Source: Microbacterium esteraromaticum (GTDB lineage Bacteria; Actinomycetota; Actinomycetes; Actinomycetales; Microbacteriaceae). Taken from it: DNA of 64,000 bases. Positions 1-7,710 of this stretch are shown in pieces. Position numbers and translations under genes: made by a program. Each line of letters begins with the position of its first letter. Position 1 is the first letter of the stretch. Under the pieces are notes generated by a model. The model made no database searches and was not told where the DNA came from. It saw only the letters and a list, made by a program, of their open reading frames with translations. The stretch spans positions 124,001 through 188,000 of the forward strand of contig NZ_FUKO01000033.1 of NCBI RefSeq assembly GCF_900163815.1. Reading direction: 5' to 3'.

Positions 1-2111
1 AACATGCAGCGGAGTCCGTACGCTCGCGCGTCGTTGCGCATCCAGGAGATCACTTCGGCGGAGACGTTCGCGATGTGCTTCACCTCATCGGCGAACACCC
101 AGACGGCGCGACCGCTCTCGAACCAGCCGACGCACGTCCGACGAATCGCGCTTCGCAAGGTGAACAGCATCAGGCTCGACAGGTCCGTCCGGAGCTTCTC
201 ATCGAGCACGTGTCCCCACGGGCTGATGCCGGTGTTGATGACGACCGCTCGGTCCTGGTCGAGCAGCTCATCCCATGTGCGTGTGGACGGTCGCGACCAC
301 CAGTGCTCAGCGGACACGAGCGCGGAGATCTTTGTGCGCGGCGCTTCCACCAGCTGACGTCGTTGTGCCTGCGTCACCCCGGTCCCGTAGATCGGCGACA
401 GCGTCGCGACGGCCTGCGCCATCTCCTCCGGTGCGTCCGGCTGAACGGCGGCATCGGCGAGGGCGGCGAACAGCTCGGAGCCGATCTCATCTCCCTCGTT
501 GGTGAGGAGCAGATTCGCATAGAACCATGGCGACGCATCGGTGGGGAGCGTGCGCAGTACCACCCGCTGCGCGATGCCGTGACGGGCGATTAGCTTCGAC
601 GCCTGCATGACGTTGGTGAGCGTGTCGAACGAGCGCGCACCGATCGACTCCTCACCCCAGATGTACTGCATGGCGCTGACGACGTCGCGTGCCCATTCGT
701 GGGCCGTCTGACCCGGCAGATCCGGGAACAGCTCGATCCCTTCGAGCGCGGTCGGGTCGGCCACGTGGAAGACATCTGTCTCGTCGCCGGCGAACTCCAT
801 CCACTTCGCGTACTGCTCGGTGGCTTTCCCATCTCCCTTCGTGTCGAACGCGACCATCGCGTTGCGTGCGGGCAGTCCGAACGCGGCGCCGGGGTGCTTC
901 CGATCGCACGCGAGCGAACCCCACAGATGTTCGAGCAGCGCTGTCTTTCCGGAGCCCGGCTGTCCGATGGCGGCGAGGCCCTCCCACATGTCGGCGTACG
1001 ACAGATGGACGGGGCTGTCGTCGACGACACCTGCGCGCGGTCCGACCTTCGCGCGAAGCTCGCCGGGGACGGAACGTGTCGCCGTGGATGCGGAACCGGA
1101 CCCGGCGCCAGTGTGCGGGGAGACGAACGCCAGAGGAAGGTGCGGGCCGACGAGGAACGCGTTCTCCTGAAGCGGGTAGTCGCCGTCTTGCGCGGGTACT
1201 TCGGTGAGCGCACCGGTCTCCTTGTTCTGCACTGTGCGTGCGGGCTTCGGCGGTTGCCAGCGGCCGAACCGGCGAGACGGGACCGGCACTTGCCCCCACG
1301 GCAGAAGGCGCCGCACCGTCCGAGCGAATGACGGAAGAACCTGGCGGCCAAAGAGCACCGCGACGGCAGCGGATGCCACAGCCGCCGGGATCGAAGTCCA
1401 CCACCACGGCCACGCGATCTGCGGGATCAGCATGGATGCGATCCCGGCGCCGGCCAGGAGCACGGCGAGCACGATGAACGACGTCACCAGCTTCGCGGGG
1501 GACACCTTCTCGCCGGTCACGTTGAGACCGAACCCGGGGATCGCGCTGGCGGTTCGCACGGTCAGGTCCATCGCGCGCCGGGCGTCCGTCCCGCCGGCGA
1601 GCAGTTGCATCACGACCGCGTTCGGAGCGAGTGAATGGTGGGTGCGAACACCGAAGTGCTCGAGCCAGATCTTGTTGTGCCGGCTCTCCGACTTGGACGG
1701 CTTACGAACCGCCATCGCCACCCACTCGCCAGGCTTCAACATGTCTCCGATGACGCGCGACAGCACCGTGAAGTCTGCGCCCGCTTGCGTGTCCGGGCGT
1801 GGGGTCGATCCGCGGTCGAGGCGTAGCCGGGCGACGTGTGCAGTGCGGGTCAGATCCGGGACCTCATCGACCTCGTCACTGCGGGCGTTCATGCTCCGCG
1901 CGATCGCGAATGCGACGGACTCGGCGTCAGAGAAATCAGGGGTGACGAGCACATGCTCCAGGCCGGTGTCAGTGCGCGTCGTGAGGAACGTCGCACCAGC
2001 AGGGAGGGCGACGATCGCGCTGGAGGCGACGTTGCCGAGATCGGTGGCGGAGGTGTGCATCGCGCCGGCCTTCGTGAAGCGGAACGCGCGCGCTGAGTGT
2101 CGAGACGTCAT
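1..2111 (-). CDS. TraG/VirD4-like conjugative transfer ATPase (partial)
   Basis: Reading leftward from ATG at 2111 the frame stays open to the window edge, giving about 703 residues with no stop, so the C-terminus is missing. Two adjacent hydrophobic segments lie at about residues 207-253. A Walker A motif, GQPGSGKT, has its lysine at about residue 389. A Walker B-like segment, VWVFADEVKHI, lies near residue 674 and is followed by a sequence resembling the region after Walker B in type IV coupling proteins. Such ATPases sit in the inner membrane and feed DNA to the conjugation channel. The start is supported by an upstream leader shared with two other genes of this element (TGTTCGCAGGGGTGGACG). 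A TcpA/FtsK-like pump is an alternative reading. ATPase identity is secure; the exact family is inferred. Confidence 0.8.
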   Translation of the reverse strand, partial: MTSRHSARAFRFTKAGAMHTSATDLGNVASSAIVALPAGATFLTTRTDTGLEHVLVTPDFSDAESVAFAIARSMNARSDEVDEVPDLTRTAHVARLRLDRGSTPRPDTQAGADFTVLSRVIGDMLKPGEWVAMAVRKPSKSESRHNKIWLEHFGVRTHHSLAPNAVVMQLLAGGTDARRAMDLTVRTASAIPGFGLNVTGEKVSPAKLVTSFIVLAVLLAGAGIASMLIPQIAWPWWWTSIPAAVASAAVAVLFGRQVLPSFARTVRRLLPWGQVPVPSRRFGRWQPPKPARTVQNKETGALTEVPAQDGDYPLQENAFLVGPHLPLAFVSPHTGAGSGSASTATRSVPGELRAKVGPRAGVVDDSPVHLSYADMWEGLAAIGQPGSGKTALLEHLWGSLACDRKHPGAAFGLPARNAMVAFDTKGDGKATEQYAKWMEFAGDETDVFHVADPTALEGIELFPDLPGQTAHEWARDVVSAMQYIWGEESIGARSFDTLTNVMQASKLIARHGIAQRVVLRTLPTDASPWFYANLLLTNEGDEIGSELFAALADAAVQPDAPEEMAQAVATLSPIYGTGVTQAQRRQLVEAPRTKISALVSAEHWWSRPSTRTWDELLDQDRAVVINTGISPWGHVLDEKLRTDLSSLMLFTLRSAIRRTCVGWFESGRAVWVFADEVKHIANVSAEVISWMRNDARAYGLRCM

Positions 2112-2113
2112 AT

Positions 2114-2131
2114 CGTCCACCCCTGCGAACA
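2114..2131 (-). promoter_or_regulatory. Start-associated leader, second type (copy 1)
   Basis: TGTTCGCAGGGGTGGACG ends two bases before the ATG of the conjugation ATPase. The same 18 bases precede the starts at 36203 and 36387. The GGGGTGG part could serve as a ribosome binding site, but identity extends well beyond that. Confidence 0.7.
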
Positions 2132-2177
2132 GCGACCCCGAGCCCTGGGAGAAATACGGCCGGGAAATCGACATCTC

Positions 2178-2225
2178 GCCGTGTATGTGGCGACGTAATT
2201 CGCCCAGCGCCACCACATACACGGC
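2178..2225. repeat. 13-bp inverted repeat with 22-bp spacer
   Basis: GCCGTGTATGTGG at 2178-2190 is perfectly mirrored by CCACATACACGGC at 2213-2225. It lies 67 bases upstream of the conjugation ATPase start. Each arm contains TATGTGG, which resembles the GGGTATGTG motif found before other genes of the element. It could be an oriT arm, an operator, or two facing promoter-like motifs. Only the symmetry is certain. Confidence 0.65.
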
Positions 2226-3139
2226 CCCCGCCGCTCGACCCCGCAGTTCCCTGGGCACAGGGACGTGCCGCCGGGGCGGGGTCTTGTCTCACCATTGAAG
2301 GCTCGACGGAGACGCTTCGCGTCTGCGCTTCGCGCGGGATGGTTGGGTGTCTGAAGCTGGCTTCTGCCTCTGCACCATCCGGGCGGATCGACGACGATCC
2401 GCTGCGCACCGCTGGTGCGCTCTGCTGCTGCTTCACCGGGTACACGCCCGGCATGCTCACGAGGGTGGACCTGCCTTGTCCGGGAGGGCGCGCGCAGCGC
2501 AGACAATTTGTGCCCTTCGGGCGTCATGGTCGCCTTGACAAGGTCAGCACCGGCACAGCCGGGCAGCGTCACGTCGACGGAACGACACGGAACGAAACGG
2601 AACGCACGAGACGGCACAGGACGCGACACCACACGACGGAAAGGACGACAGGGAACCGCACCCAGGCACAGCGTGCGCAGCACCACGAACCCGGCACCCC
2701 GAAACGCACGAACAGCCCGCAACAACGGCAGCGAAACGACCCAGCGCAACGTCACCAACACGACAGCACCACGACGGCGGAACGCCCCACGCGACACCAC
2801 GGCAACAGAACGGCAGCGGCAAGCCGCGCCACGCGCGAGCGGCCGACGAAGGAGGCCGCGAGCTCTTATGTATGCGGGGGATCGGATGGGTTCTGCGCTG
2901 GTCGGCTGTGTCGGGCTATCGCCTGCCGGCGCTCGGTCTGCCTCGCGCGATCCGTGCTCGGCTATCGCCTCTCGCACATCCTGGGCCGAGATGTGCTTGC
3001 ACGGTTTGTCGTGTTCGTAAAGCGGGTGGATTCCGCGTGATCCGATGACGCATGCTGGTACGAGCATCATCGGCGGTTCCCACCTAGTCGCACCCGAGCG
3101 ACCTCGGTACGCTTGGCCGGTGCGATTGGGAGGTCTCCT
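2226..3139. other. Non-coding tract containing a T-depleted stretch
   Basis: I see no convincing gene here. From 2575 to 2873 (299 bases) the plus strand has only two T residues, at 2674 and 2752. That keeps the plus-strand frames free of stops there and creates spurious long reading frames, whose translations are dominated by Thr, Arg, His, Gln and Asn. The tract separates the leftward ATPase gene from the rightward gene at 3140, so it may be a long leader for one of them. The remainder of the interval is ordinary GC-rich sequence. Confidence 0.6.
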
Positions 3140-3859
3140 GTGACGTTGACGACGCGTCTGGCGATATCTGCGTTTGATGATCTACGAGCAGCGGTACGGA
3201 TGGATGCGCCGACCGCCTCGGTGATTCTTGTTGCGTGGACTCGTAGTCACATGTCTTGCGGTGTTGTCGGCCTTGAGGACGATGAGGGTGGTGCCGTCGA
3301 GATCCCACCATCGAAGCTTGCGACGCTGACAGCGCTATTGCCACGGCCTGTTGATGAGAGCGCGTTGCGGTTGATGTACCCGGAGGTACTGGAGGGCGTC
3401 GATCCGGGCGAGGTTCCGGAGGCGGAGCGCGTGCCCGGGATGCTGCGCGGGCCCGGTCCCGTACTCCTCCGAGTGCAGGTTGACGAGCCGGCATGGGCGG
3501 CGGTGACGGATCATGTGGTCGAGCAGGTGAACGCCGGTCTGTGGGTGTCGGATGACGATGTCCGCGACGCGCTCTATTCGGTGCTGTCCGTGCCGGAGCT
3601 GCCGAGTGCGTGGATGGATGTCGAACGCAGGAAGGCGGCGCCGGAGGTCCCGGGGGAGCGGGTGTTCGAACCGGTCTCCGTGTCGGATGAGACGGGGCGC
3701 ACGATGAGCTGGGAGAGCGCGTCCCGATGGTTCCCGATCGCGGATGCTGCGGAGGCCGCGGCGGATCTTGCGAACGAGCTCGCGGAGCGTGCGCAGCGTG
3801 AGCGTGGCGCACGTGGTGACGGCTCGATGATGATGACCTACCGGATCAGTCTGGTCTGA
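3140..3859 (+). CDS. Hypothetical protein, 239 aa
   Basis: I do not recognise this protein. The GTG at 3140 is chosen because GGGAGG lies about six bases upstream; an in-frame TTG at 3115 region has no such site. The sequence is acidic, without membrane segments or cysteine clusters. It contains a stretch like WAAVTDHVVEQVNAGLWVSD and an alanine/glutamate-rich helix near the C-terminus (about residues 205-222). It is the only rightward gene between the conjugation ATPase and the IS element and converges with the gene ending at 3879. Confidence 0.65.
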   Translation: MTLTTRLAISAFDDLRAAVRMDAPTASVILVAWTRSHMSCGVVGLEDDEGGAVEIPPSKLATLTALLPRPVDESALRLMYPEVLEGVDPGEVPEAERVPGMLRGPGPVLLRVQVDEPAWAAVTDHVVEQVNAGLWVSDDDVRDALYSVLSVPELPSAWMDVERRKAAPEVPGERVFEPVSVSDETGRTMSWESASRWFPIADAAEAAADLANELAERAQRERGARGDGSMMMTYRISLV

Positions 3860-3878
3860 CCGATTCGAGCGTCCGCGG

Positions 3879-4388
3879 TCAGGCGGCTTCCGGTTCGCTG
3901 GGGTCCCAACCTGACCGGACGGCGTTGTGCACGCAGGAACCGCACATGCCGTAGCCGGCGTGCATGTCGAGGTAGTCGATCTCCTCACCGCATTCGCGGC
4001 AGGCGTCGTCCGGGTCGTCGTCGGTGATGAGTCGGATCAGCACCCGGCGCGCGTGCTCGATGTGCTCGCCGGTGACGACGTCGAGGTTCCAGTAGTCGTC
4101 GCCGGCGTTCAGCAGGTCAAGCTGGGCGGCGATGATCTCGTGCGCGGCTCCAGGTGCGAGCGAGATGTCAGAGCGGGTCTGCACGAGGATCGGGTTCGAC
4201 GGGTTGTGCTGCGTGCGCGCGTACTCCGGGCGCGGGTCGTGAATGTATCCCATGCGCAGCCTCGCCGCGGATGCCGGGGCTCCGTTCTCGTCGGCGACGC
4301 GATGGTCGTATGTGCGACCGGTGAAGTCCTGTGCTCGCCACGGCTGCGGGTCGTTGTTGAACGGCGGTCGGCTGCTGAACAGAGTCAT
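3879..4388 (-). CDS. Hypothetical zinc-binding protein, 169 aa
   Basis: The C-terminal third carries CRECG followed by MCGSC (about residues 132-154), a two-pair CxxC arrangement that probably binds one zinc. The N-terminal part is not recognised. The start overlaps the stop of the upstream gene by ATGA, so the two are translationally coupled. It is the last gene of a leftward three-gene unit that begins beside the IS element. Confidence 0.7.
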   Translation of the reverse strand: MTLFSSRPPFNNDPQPWRAQDFTGRTYDHRVADENGAPASAARLRMGYIHDPRPEYARTQHNPSNPILVQTRSDISLAPGAAHEIIAAQLDLLNAGDDYWNLDVVTGEHIEHARRVLIRLITDDDPDDACRECGEEIDYLDMHAGYGMCGSCVHNAVRSGWDPSEPEAA

Positions 4389-4714
4389 GATGTTGCATCC
4401 ACGATCTGGATGACGGTGAGCTCGTCGACCTGTGCGAGCACGGAGTAGTTGGCGTCAATGAACATGACGCCGATGCGCGAACTCTTGGCGCGAGGTGCAT
4501 CGGTCGTGATTCCGATGCGTCCGCGAGGGTCGCGCACTGCCTGGCCCGCTTCGGTGGGGGTGCTCATCGTGACCTCGGTGGCATCCTCGTGCGTGGCTTG
4601 CTCGTATCGGTGCGAGTGCGGGCAATCGTGCGTGGTCGTCGCCAGCGCGCACTGTCCGCCGTCGGAGTGGAACGCAACCCACGTGCGCTCTCGCGAGAAA
4701 GAAGCGTCAGCCAT
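4385..4714 (-). CDS. Hypothetical protein, 109 aa
   Basis: The start ATG at 4714 lies two bases after the stop of the preceding gene, and the stop overlaps the next start by four bases, which fits an operon. The N-terminal half has CALATTTHDCPHSHR, possibly a small metal site. The C-terminal half is an ordinary mixed sequence. No family is recognised. Confidence 0.65.
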   Translation of the reverse strand: MADASFSRERTWVAFHSDGGQCALATTTHDCPHSHRYEQATHEDATEVTMSTPTEAGQAVRDPRGRIGITTDAPRAKSSRIGVMFIDANYSVLAQVDELTVIQIVDATS

Positions 4715-4716
4715 GG

Positions 4717-5037
4717 TCAGATGCCTTCCATGATGTCGGCGGCACGGCCGAGCACGACGAGCAGCTCTCGTTGCGTCGGTGCGCACTCACCGCCCGCGAG
4801 CTCGTCGAGAGTGAGCGTGTATCCGCGACGGTTCGGTTCGCTGAGCGGGAGATAGCGGATCGCCTCCCATGCTGCGGCGGCAGCAGTGCCGAGGTACGCA
4901 GCGAAGGCCTCCCCAGGAAGGGGTTCGGACGGTGCGAGTTCGAACGCCCGATGCACGAGCGCTCTTTCGTCGGCGGTGACGAATTTGAACGCGTCCAGGT
5001 GGCGGGTGATGATGTCCGCGAAGACTGTGGTGCTCAT
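4717..5037 (-). CDS. Hypothetical protein, 106 aa, at IS boundary
   Basis: The protein is mostly helical and acidic; no family is recognised. Two in-frame ATGs exist, at 5043 and 5037. The base next to 5043 is the first base of the IS terminal repeat, so anything that once lay upstream (promoter, ribosome site or more N-terminal codons) has been replaced. The gene may be 5'-truncated or dependent on IS-derived transcription. It heads a tight leftward operon with the genes at 4714 and 4388. Confidence 0.6.
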   Translation of the reverse strand: MSTTVFADIITRHLDAFKFVTADERALVHRAFELAPSEPLPGEAFAAYLGTAAAAAWEAIRYLPLSEPNRRGYTLTLDELAGGECAPTQRELLVVLGRAADIMEGI

Positions 5038-5043
5038 GCGCAT

Positions 5044-5068
5044 GGGTCTGCTGCACGGATAGGTGACA
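5044..5068 (+). repeat. IS left terminal inverted repeat
   Basis: This 25-bp end pairs with 6286-6310. GGGTCTGCTGCACG and TAGGTGACA are identical at both ends, and two bases between them differ (GA here, TG at the other end). Confidence 0.85.
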
Positions 5069-5076
5069 GGTTCTAG

Positions 5077-5955
5077 TCACGCAGCCAGTGCGGCTGGCGT
5101 GTTCATGATGGCCTCGAACTCGATCGGGGTCAAACGTCCGAGGCGGGGTTGGCGACGGCGCCGATGGCAGGTCCGTTCGATCCAGATCACGATCGCGCTG
5201 CGCAGCTCTTCTCGGCGGGTCCAAGTGCGGCGGTCGAGGACGTTCTTCTGGAGCAGGCTGAAGAACGATTCCATGGCCGCGTTATCGCCGGCAGCGCCGA
5301 CTTTGCCCATCGATCCGACCATGCGGTGACGGGTGATTGCGCGCAGGAATTTCCTGCTTCGAAATTGCGATCCGCGATCCGAATGGATCACGCAGCCGGC
5401 GACATCGCCGCGCATCGCGACGGCGTTCTCAAGCGCCCGGACGGCCAGGCTCGACTTCATCCGCGAGTCGATGGAGTACCCGACGATCTTGTTCGAGAAC
5501 ACGTCTTTGATCGCGCAGAGGTAAAGCTTGCCCTCCGCGGTTCGATGCTCGGTGATATCCGTCAGCCACAGCCGGTTCGGAGCGTCGGAGGTGAACTCGC
5601 GGCCCACGAGATCGTCATGGACCGGCGGGCCGACCTTCTTGCCGTTCTTGCCCCGCTTCTTCCCGAACGCGGACCACCAGCCGTTGTCGGAGGCGATCCG
5701 CCATGCGGTCCGGTCCGCCATCGACTCCCCGACGTCGCGCGCCTCGTCGGCCAGGAGCCGGTGCCCGAACTCGGGGTCGTCCCGGTGCGCATCGAACAGC
5801 GCGTTCGCGCGATACGCCTCGACCACCTCGGTGTTGGTGACGGGGTTCGCCAACCACCGGTAGTAGGGCTGGCGAGCGAGCTTGAGCACCCGACACGTCA
5901 CCGCGACGGGAACCCCGTCAGCGGCGAGCTCAGTCACGAGCGGGTAGAGCCTTTT
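5077..5955 (-). CDS. IS3 transposase OrfB (DDE integrase part)
   Basis: This is the catalytic half of an IS3 transposase. It contains the HTH_21-like segment (ARQPYYRWLANP), then the integrase core with LWLTDITEHR (first Asp), VIHSDRGSQF (second Asp) and MESFFSLLQKNVL (Glu), so the DDE triad is present. It has no good start of its own. The frame is probably entered by -1 slippage on the A-AAA-G run at 5955-5951, which is the usual IS3 mechanism. The C-terminus is the normal NTPAALAA-type tail. Confidence 0.85.
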   Translation of the reverse strand, partial: KRLYPLVTELAADGVPVAVTCRVLKLARQPYYRWLANPVTNTEVVEAYRANALFDAHRDDPEFGHRLLADEARDVGESMADRTAWRIASDNGWWSAFGKKRGKNGKKVGPPVHDDLVGREFTSDAPNRLWLTDITEHRTAEGKLYLCAIKDVFSNKIVGYSIDSRMKSSLAVRALENAVAMRGDVAGCVIHSDRGSQFRSRKFLRAITRHRMVGSMGKVGAAGDNAAMESFFSLLQKNVLDRRTWTRREELRSAIVIWIERTCHRRRRQPRLGRLTPIEFEAIMNTPAALAA

Positions 5956-6241
5956 CCCGGCAGGTTCGCCTGCGACAGATACGCCGCCGCCCGCCGCAGC
6001 ACCTCGTTCTCCTGCTCCAAAGCCGAATGCGCTTGCGCGCCTCCCGCAACTCAACCCCCTCGGCTCGGGTCTGCCCTGGCCGGTCACCGTCCTCCACCGC
6101 GGCGCGCTGCAACCATTTCTGCAGGGTCATCGGGTGAACGCCGAAATCTTTCGCAATCTGCTCGATCGTCACACCTGGTTCACGACTCATCGCAACACGC
6201 ACAACGTCGTCACGGAACTCTCGGGGATAGGGCTTCGGCAC
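5930..6241 (-). pseudogene. IS3 OrfA with internal frameshift
   Basis: The GTG at 6241 has AAGGAT upstream and starts a helix-turn-helix protein (MPKPYPREFRDDVV, then IEQIAKDFGVHPMTLQKWL). At CTTTGG (6022-6017) the frame runs into arginine- and cysteine-rich nonsense. Adding one T restores RLLEQENEVLRRAAAYL, the leucine-zipper normally found at the end of OrfA. OrfA therefore carries a one-base deletion, unless this is a sequence error. The shift would block normal OrfA-OrfB fusion. Confidence 0.7.
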
Positions 6242-6285
6242 AATGACATCCTTCCAGCCCACCCTCCCGGGCAAGCCAACTCAGA

Positions 6286-6310
6286 TGTCACCTACACGTG
6301 CAGCAGACCC
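6286..6310 (-). repeat. IS right terminal inverted repeat
   Basis: Reverse complement of the left end with two mismatches. The next base, 6311, begins the upstream region of the sugar cargo. Confidence 0.85.
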
Positions 6311-6396
6311 GACTCCGCCCATCAGGGCTCGAACGCGGCGGTTCGAAATTGCCACCTCGGACTTCGACCGACGTGCACGTGCTTCGCGATGAGCGC

Positions 6397-6431
6397 TTGA
6401 CATGTATCTTAATTTTCAATATAAATTGATA
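6397..6431 (+). promoter_or_regulatory. Promoter and likely operator of the first ROK regulator
   Basis: TTGACA (6397-6402), a 17-base spacer and TATAAA (6420-6425) form a near-consensus promoter in an AT-rich patch unusual for this DNA. An imperfect palindrome, TATC-TTAATTTT to AAATT-GATA (6405-6431), covers the spacer and -10. AT-rich palindromes of this kind are typical ROK-family binding sites. AAGGAG (6440-6445) then precedes the GTG start. Confidence 0.7.
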
Positions 6432-6450
6432 ACGAAACAAAGGAGTTGAT

Positions 6451-7650
6451 GTGGGACAGAAGGCATCCGTGCGCGACGTGAGACGTAACAATCGAGCTTT
6501 GCTTCTCCGACAGCTCCTGCGCGACGGGGAAACCTCGCGGAGTGAGCTTGGTGCTGCCAGCGGCCTGTCGCCAGCGACCGTCACCAACCTGGTCTCCGAA
6601 CTCATCGAGGACGGGACGATCCAGGAGACGGGTTTCCTCGATTCATCCGGAGGGCGGCGGAGGGTGCTGCTCCACGCGGATCCGCATTCCGCGTTCGTCT
6701 TCGGTGCTGACGTGGGTGAGGCTTACATCACGACGGCGATCTTCGGGCTCACCCTGGAGCGGCTCGCCACGCGTACGACGGAATTTTCGGGTCGTCGGAT
6801 CGAACCCGCAGAAGTGGGGCAGGTCATCGCCCGGCATGTCGAAGAGCTGCTCGCCGAGACCGGAACGCCGAGAAGCCGCGTCATCGGACTCGGCCTCGGC
6901 GTTCCCGGTGTCGTCGAACATCCGATCGCTCTCGACGCGGTCGTCCACGCCGAGGTCATCGGTTGGGAGAGTGCGACGTTCGATTGGCTGGAGGCAGAGC
7001 TTGGTTTCCCTCTCCTCATCGACAACGGGGCGAAGACCACGACTCAGGCCGAGGCATGGTACGGATCCGCGCGCGACACGCAGCATGCAGTCGTTGCCCT
7101 GCTCGGAGATGGCGCCGGTGCTGGCATCATCACGAATGGGCGACTGTACCGCGGCGCGAGCAGCAGTGCCGGCGAATGGGGCCACACCAAGATCAGCCTC
7201 GACGGACCACTTTGCCGCTGTGGATCCGTCGGCTGCGTGGAATCTATCGTCGGCGCGTCGGCCGTGCTTCGCGCCTGGACCGGCGGGGACGAGTTCGCCG
7301 GCCGTGAGACGCAGGGTGTGAATGCACTTCTCATCGCAAGTCGGACCGGCGACGTCGATGCTGTGGTTGTGATGAAGGACCTGATCGAGCACCTAGGCCT
7401 GGCACTCTCGAATCTCGTCAACCTGTACAACCCCGAGAAGATCATCGTCGGCGGCTGGTTTGGCGACTTGATCATCCGTGACCATCTCGAAGAGCTGCGC
7501 GCCGCAGTGCGTCGCTTCTCGCTCAAGCAGCCCGGGGAGCAGGTCACTGTCGAGCGATCCCAGCTCGGCGTGGATGCCGTCTCTCTGGGAGCAGCCACCC
7601 TGCCCATCGACCGGTTCATCGAAACCGGGTTGGTGCACTCGCACGTCTGA
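6451..7650 (+). CDS. ROK-family transcriptional regulator
   Basis: An N-terminal winged-helix region (residues about 10-65, with TSRSELGAASGLSPATVTNLV) is followed by a ROK sugar-kinase-like domain containing GLGLGVPGVVE, GDGAGAGIITNGRLY and the zinc site CRCGSVGCVES. It most likely binds an inducer sugar and represses its own operon through the palindrome at 6405-6431. The start is a GTG with AAGGAG six bases upstream. It precedes the binding-protein gene by 60 bases on the same strand. Repressor mode is inferred from the family. Confidence 0.88.
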   Translation: MGQKASVRDVRRNNRALLLRQLLRDGETSRSELGAASGLSPATVTNLVSELIEDGTIQETGFLDSSGGRRRVLLHADPHSAFVFGADVGEAYITTAIFGLTLERLATRTTEFSGRRIEPAEVGQVIARHVEELLAETGTPRSRVIGLGLGVPGVVEHPIALDAVVHAEVIGWESATFDWLEAELGFPLLIDNGAKTTTQAEAWYGSARDTQHAVVALLGDGAGAGIITNGRLYRGASSSAGEWGHTKISLDGPLCRCGSVGCVESIVGASAVLRAWTGGDEFAGRETQGVNALLIASRTGDVDAVVVMKDLIEHLGLALSNLVNLYNPEKIIVGGWFGDLIIRDHLEELRAAVRRFSLKQPGEQVTVERSQLGVDAVSLGAATLPIDRFIETGLVHSHV

Positions 7651-7710
7651 CATCTGAACGCTCACTACCATCACGTCAACCCGAATCCGAGAACTACTGA
7701 AGGAGATGCA

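Larger units (their letters stand above)
5044..6310 (-). mobile_element. IS3-family insertion sequence, 1267 bp
   Basis: The element has 25-bp terminal inverted repeats (GGGTCTGCTGCACG and TAGGTGACA shared; two mismatches between them). It encodes an orfA/orfB transposase pair read leftward. Length and gene order fit IS3. The three and five bases on either side (CAT before 5044, GAC after 6310) do not form a target duplication. It sits exactly between the backbone genes and the sugar cargo. Confidence 0.85.

Noticed and set aside
4..2298. Long plus-strand frames over 4-593, 699-1331 and 1204-2298
   Set aside because: They are arginine-, serine- and proline-rich and lie opposite the continuous conjugation ATPase frame with Walker motifs on the minus strand.
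2339..3040. Overlapping plus-strand frames across 2339-3040
   Set aside because: Absence of T prevents stops; the products are Thr/Arg/His/Gln-rich without ribosome sites.
2108..3070. 320-codon minus-strand frame ending with ATGA overlap at the conjugation ATPase start
   Set aside because: Most of it crosses the T-depleted tract (A-depleted on this strand), which is stop-poor for compositional reasons; the translation is low in coding character and the overlap falls inside the shared 18-base leader that is non-coding at its other copies.
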